From Vanrija pseudolonga (lineage: Eukaryota; Basidiomycota; Tremellomycetes; Trichosporonales; Trichosporonaceae), in the NCBI RefSeq assembly GCF_020906515.1, contig NC_085850.1:2294001-2358000 (forward strand): 64,000 bases of DNA, given 5' to 3'. The notes under the pieces were generated by a model. That model saw only the letters and a program-made list of their open reading frames with translations. It did no database searches and had not been told where the DNA came from. Positions 61,172 through 64,000 of this stretch are shown here, one piece after another. The position numbers were made by a program, and so were the translations under genes. Position 1 is the stretch's first letter, and each line of letters begins with the position of its first letter.

Positions 61172-61630
61172 ATGCCAACCTACGTCGTGCGCATCCCCGC
61201 CGGACTCTTGAACGACGCCAAGAAGGACGCGCTCGCGCAGGCCATCACCGAGGCGCACCACAAGAGCACTGGCGCGCCGCACCTCTTCGCGCAGGTCGTC
61301 ATCGACGAGGACTCGCCCACGCGCAAGCGCTACATCGGGGGCAAGCCGCAGCTCACCGCCGAGCCGGGGGGACACGTCTGGATCCGCGGCGACATCCGCG
61401 GCGGGCGCTCCGCCGAGCTCCGCGAGGACCTGCTGCGCCGCCTCGCCAAGGCCGCGCAGGAGATCACCGGCGTGTCCATCGACAACGTCTGGGTCTACCT
61501 CTCTACCATGGAGCCCAGCACCATCTTCGAGTTTGGCGACGTCGTGCCCGTGCCCGACCCGGCCAAGGAGGCCGCGTTCGTTGCTGGCCTCGCGCCGGAC
61601 GTGCGCGCCAAGTTCCCCAATGGAAAGTAG
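61172..61630 (+). CDS. cis-3-chloroacrylate dehalogenase-like tautomerase, copy 2
   Basis: Single exon, 152 residues, a paralogue of the divergent minus-strand gene. Pro1 (PTYVVRIPAGL), His28 (AITEAHHKSTG), the Arg pair (RGDIRGGRS), Tyr (NVWVYLSTM) and Glu (IFEFGD) are all kept, with VEYG changed to FEFG around the Glu. The C terminus differs (VPDPAKEAAFVAGLAPDV) and lacks the Trp-containing PGxExxWF end of cis-CaaD. So the catalytic set is complete but the substrate pocket probably is not the same as in copy 1. No targeting signal is seen, so it is cytosolic. The matching length and active residues in both copies suggest both are working enzymes with differing substrates. Confidence 0.88.
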   Translation: MPTYVVRIPAGLLNDAKKDALAQAITEAHHKSTGAPHLFAQVVIDEDSPTRKRYIGGKPQLTAEPGGHVWIRGDIRGGRSAELREDLLRRLAKAAQEITGVSIDNVWVYLSTMEPSTIFEFGDVVPVPDPAKEAAFVAGLAPDVRAKFPNGK

Positions 61631-62235
61631 ACAGGTCGTATGCGATGCAAGCAGAAGTGAAGATCGGCAGATGGGCGGCCGGGGCACCGGGGCGGGGCGT
61701 GATGGCTGACTTTGCACTGTGGCTCCAGAGTGATGCTGATCGTCTATACGAGTGGCACGGCGTCGGGTGTATGCATTTACTGCGCGGCTTGACTGTGTCT
61801 CATGCGTCCTCCCCAATGCATGCGATTCTCTCGGACCGGCAACCACCTCAGCACCCGAGCTCGGTTCAGACATGCCACACGACATCCGCGCGACCCGCAC
61901 GCGGTCTCCACGCGACGACCCCGCGTCATCGGCCGATTTCTCCGACTCGACAATTCGACAATAACAACAAAAATCTCGAAACGCGTCACGTACGACGGGC
62001 AGCGACGACGACACGGATTTGTAGAGCGCCGTGAATCATTTGTAGACATTGCGTGTTTGTTATTATTACTCTGTTAGCTGTTTTCTCCGTCGGGCGAGGC
62101 TTCAAGACGTCTTAAGCAGAGCGGAGGGTGCGACGGCGCCGTTGTCTGCTCGTCTGTCCACCTGTCCACCTCTTCGCCATCCCCATCGGCTAGCCATCAC
62201 TACCTTCCCGACCTCGCCTCCACCCCGCGCACACC
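61631..62235. other. Intergenic region before the Mpv17-like gene
   Basis: It holds the 3' flank of the tautomerase and the promoter of the Mpv17-like gene. No gene is seen. Confidence 0.5.
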
Positions 62236-63424
62236 ATGTCGTCAACAATCGCCGCGACACTCACCCGGCCCCTCGCGACGGCCCGGAGCGCATGGCAGGC
62301 CTACCTCGCCCAGCTGAAAGCCCACCCCCTCCGCACGAAGATGGCCACCTCCGCGTCGATGTTTCTGCTCGCCGACAGCGTCGCGCAGTTCGGTATCGAG
62401 GGACGAAGGGTCGGCAGTGATATCGAGCGCGAGGGCGAGGAGCCGGTGCCCAAGTGGGATGTGAGTGCGCGCAGGTGTTGTCAAGGCAAACTGGTACGGA
62501 GCTGACAGTACCAGGCGGTCCGTGTCACGAGGCTCGTGTTGTGTGAGTCGTAGTAGTGGCGGCGCGGAAATGTCGGTGTTGGGCGTGGCGTCGTCGTGCG
62601 ATGGAGTGCGCGGCATTCGTCGGTCGGCGTGGCCGCTGGGCTGCGCCTTGGTTCTGGGCGGGGACGGGGTCCCCACCCACAAAGGTCAGGCTGGCGCGTC
62701 CGTGCGCTCGACGGCCTCCGGTGACCACAGCACGACAGCCTCATTTACTCCCCTGGCAGCTACTGACCCCGCAGACGGCGGACTCGTCTTCGCGCCGCTC
62801 TCGCACGCGTGGCTCGGCCTCGTCGACAGAATACGTCTCACAACCAAGCTGAGAAGTGAGTGCAGTCCCCGGTAGCTTGCTGACCCCGCAGCCCTCGGCG
62901 CGCGCCTCGCGCTCGACCAGCTCATCTGGGGCCCGTTCATCGTCGGCGTGTTCTGGGGCTCTAACGGCGTGCTGGAGGGCAAGAGCCCCGCGCAAGTGCA
63001 AGAGAAGGTCGAGCACGCGTTCGTGAGCTCGTACATCAAGAGTCTGTGCGTGTTCGGCCCGACACAGGTGATCAACTTTGCGTTCGTGCCGCTGCACCAC
63101 CGGCTAGCGGTGCAACAGACCGTCGGGTTGGGTGAGTCAGAACCCCGTCTGTGGAGCAACCCGCTGACGCCCCCAGGCTGGAACATCTGGCTCTCGTACA
63201 TCAACAACGTGAACAACCGGATCCTAGCCCGCGCGAGCGCCGACCTGGCGATCGCGCAGGCCGCCGAAGCGGCCGAGACGGCCGCCCACCCGCAGGACAA
63301 GCCGTCCCATGCTGGCGTGGAGCGCGCCGAGCATGCTGTCGAGAAGGCGCGCGCGAGGCGCGAGCGCATCCGCGGTGCTGAGGGCGGCGGCGCGACCGGC
63401 GTCGGCACGCGTATGGGCTTTTAG
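62236..63424 (+). CDS. Mpv17/PMP22-family membrane protein
   Basis: Five exons: 62236..62460, 62515..62542, 62775..62855, 62892..63131, 63177..63424, all phases matching, giving 273 residues. Exon 2 is only 28 bases and is followed by the longest intron here (232 bases). Seen: WQAYLAQLKAHPLRTKMATS at the N terminus, DAVRVTRLVLYGGLVFAPL across exons 1-3 (family RxxRxxxxG), LDQLIWGPFIVGVFW, and the family signature GWNIWLSYINNVN (W-P/N-x-W-x-x-N-F type). Members include Mpv17, Sym1 and PMP22 of mitochondrial or peroxisomal membranes, involved in channel activity or stress tolerance. A charged helical tail of about 60 residues (AEAAETAAHPQDKPSHAG) is added after the signature. Confidence 0.87.
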
Positions 63425-64000
63425 ATGGGGATGGGGTGTTGTATAGAGCTCGGCTTGAGGCTTGAGCGGACTAGAACTTAGACTTAGATGTACGCGTATG
63501 TGGAAGGGGGAGGGGAGGATGAGGGCTCTGTGATCGACCCGTAGGCGCACTGCGATAGGTCTCGAACACTGTGTGAGAACGCGTTTGCGCTGGGGCGACA
63601 GTCGGGCATCCGACAGGCCACGGCGACGACAACGAGGTGAGACACCCCGCCGCTCCGTGGGGCAACAACTGCCGACGACCTCGCCAACACCCGTATCATG
63701 CTTTACCCGATCGGTGCAGGAAGGGATCGGACTTTGGCGACCAAGGAGTATCGAGCACGCCAGCGCGTGCGGGGTAGACAACGACGACGGCGTCATGACG
63801 GCCCCGCCTCCGTCCTGCCTCGATACCGCCGGCGCACACTACCGCCTTGCCGCCGACTTGCCTCTGTCTGCCCCCGTGCACACCTGCCCCACACTTTACC
63901 TGGCATGCCGCCGAGAACAAGCTTAGACGCCGAGGTTGACTCACGGCGCTCCGTGTGTCGTCGCGGCGCGAAACCCGACTGCTCCGAGGCATGGAGATAC
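63425..64000. other. Gene-free stretch at window end
   Basis: It holds the 3' flank of the Mpv17-like gene. Short frames on both strands show no domain. A gene starting beyond the window cannot be ruled out. Confidence 0.45.

Noticed and set aside
1-64000. Transposons, LTR elements, CRISPR arrays or rRNA genes
   Set aside because: I saw no transposase or reverse transcriptase motifs, long terminal repeats, spaced direct repeats or rRNA sequence anywhere in the window.

Overview
The window looks like nuclear DNA of a basidiomycete. It is GC-rich, genes are split by many very short GT..AG introns (about 30-65 nt, often with a CTAAC or CTGAC branch point), and upstream regions are compact. A CPL1-type secreted protein, NAD-dependent formate dehydrogenase and Zn(II)2Cys6 regulators suggest Tremellomycetes, perhaps Trichosporonales; that placement is inference. 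I built all gene models by joining reading frames at splice sites whose phases match.

Layout. 1-17.7 kb: a 2-keto-4-pentenoate hydratase-like enzyme, a metallo-beta-lactamase-fold hydrolase, a Thr/Ser/Val-rich secreted protein, a CPL1-domain secreted protein, a Zn2Cys6 regulator, two tandem copies of an unrecognised N-terminally anchored protein, class 1A dihydroorotate dehydrogenase, and a small protein with a UBA-like stretch. 17.7-20.1 kb: no gene seen.

20.1-43.2 kb: the standout region. It is an array of 15 small secreted genes, 14 of them sharing a cysteine core C-x3-C...C-x10-C-x2-C...C. Each has a signal peptide, the core, a Ser/Ala/Gly/Thr-rich stalk and a C-terminal hydrophobic tail suited to GPI anchoring. 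Introns sit at the same three places in most copies, and a TATA-like box usually lies 50-70 bases before the ATG. All but the last are on the + strand. An MFS transporter (with an apparent one-base frameshift), a GNAT acetyltransferase, two intron-bearing tRNA genes (Arg-ACG, Ala-AGC) and possible gene relics are embedded among them. I know no name or function for this family; a clustered, rapidly diversifying set of cell-wall or surface proteins is the best inference.

43.7-64 kb: metabolic genes: an acetoin/diacetyl reductase-like SDR, formate dehydrogenase, a pirin, a bacterial-type PdxA-family dehydrogenase, a Zn2Cys6 regulator, a YhhN/TMEM86 membrane protein, a VIT-VWA protein with FG-rich tail, a divergent pair of cis-3-chloroacrylate-dehalogenase-like tautomerases with the full active-site set, and an Mpv17/PMP22 protein. 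The PdxA gene and the neighbouring regulator share a 14-base CGG/CCG motif upstream, suggesting that the regulator controls both.
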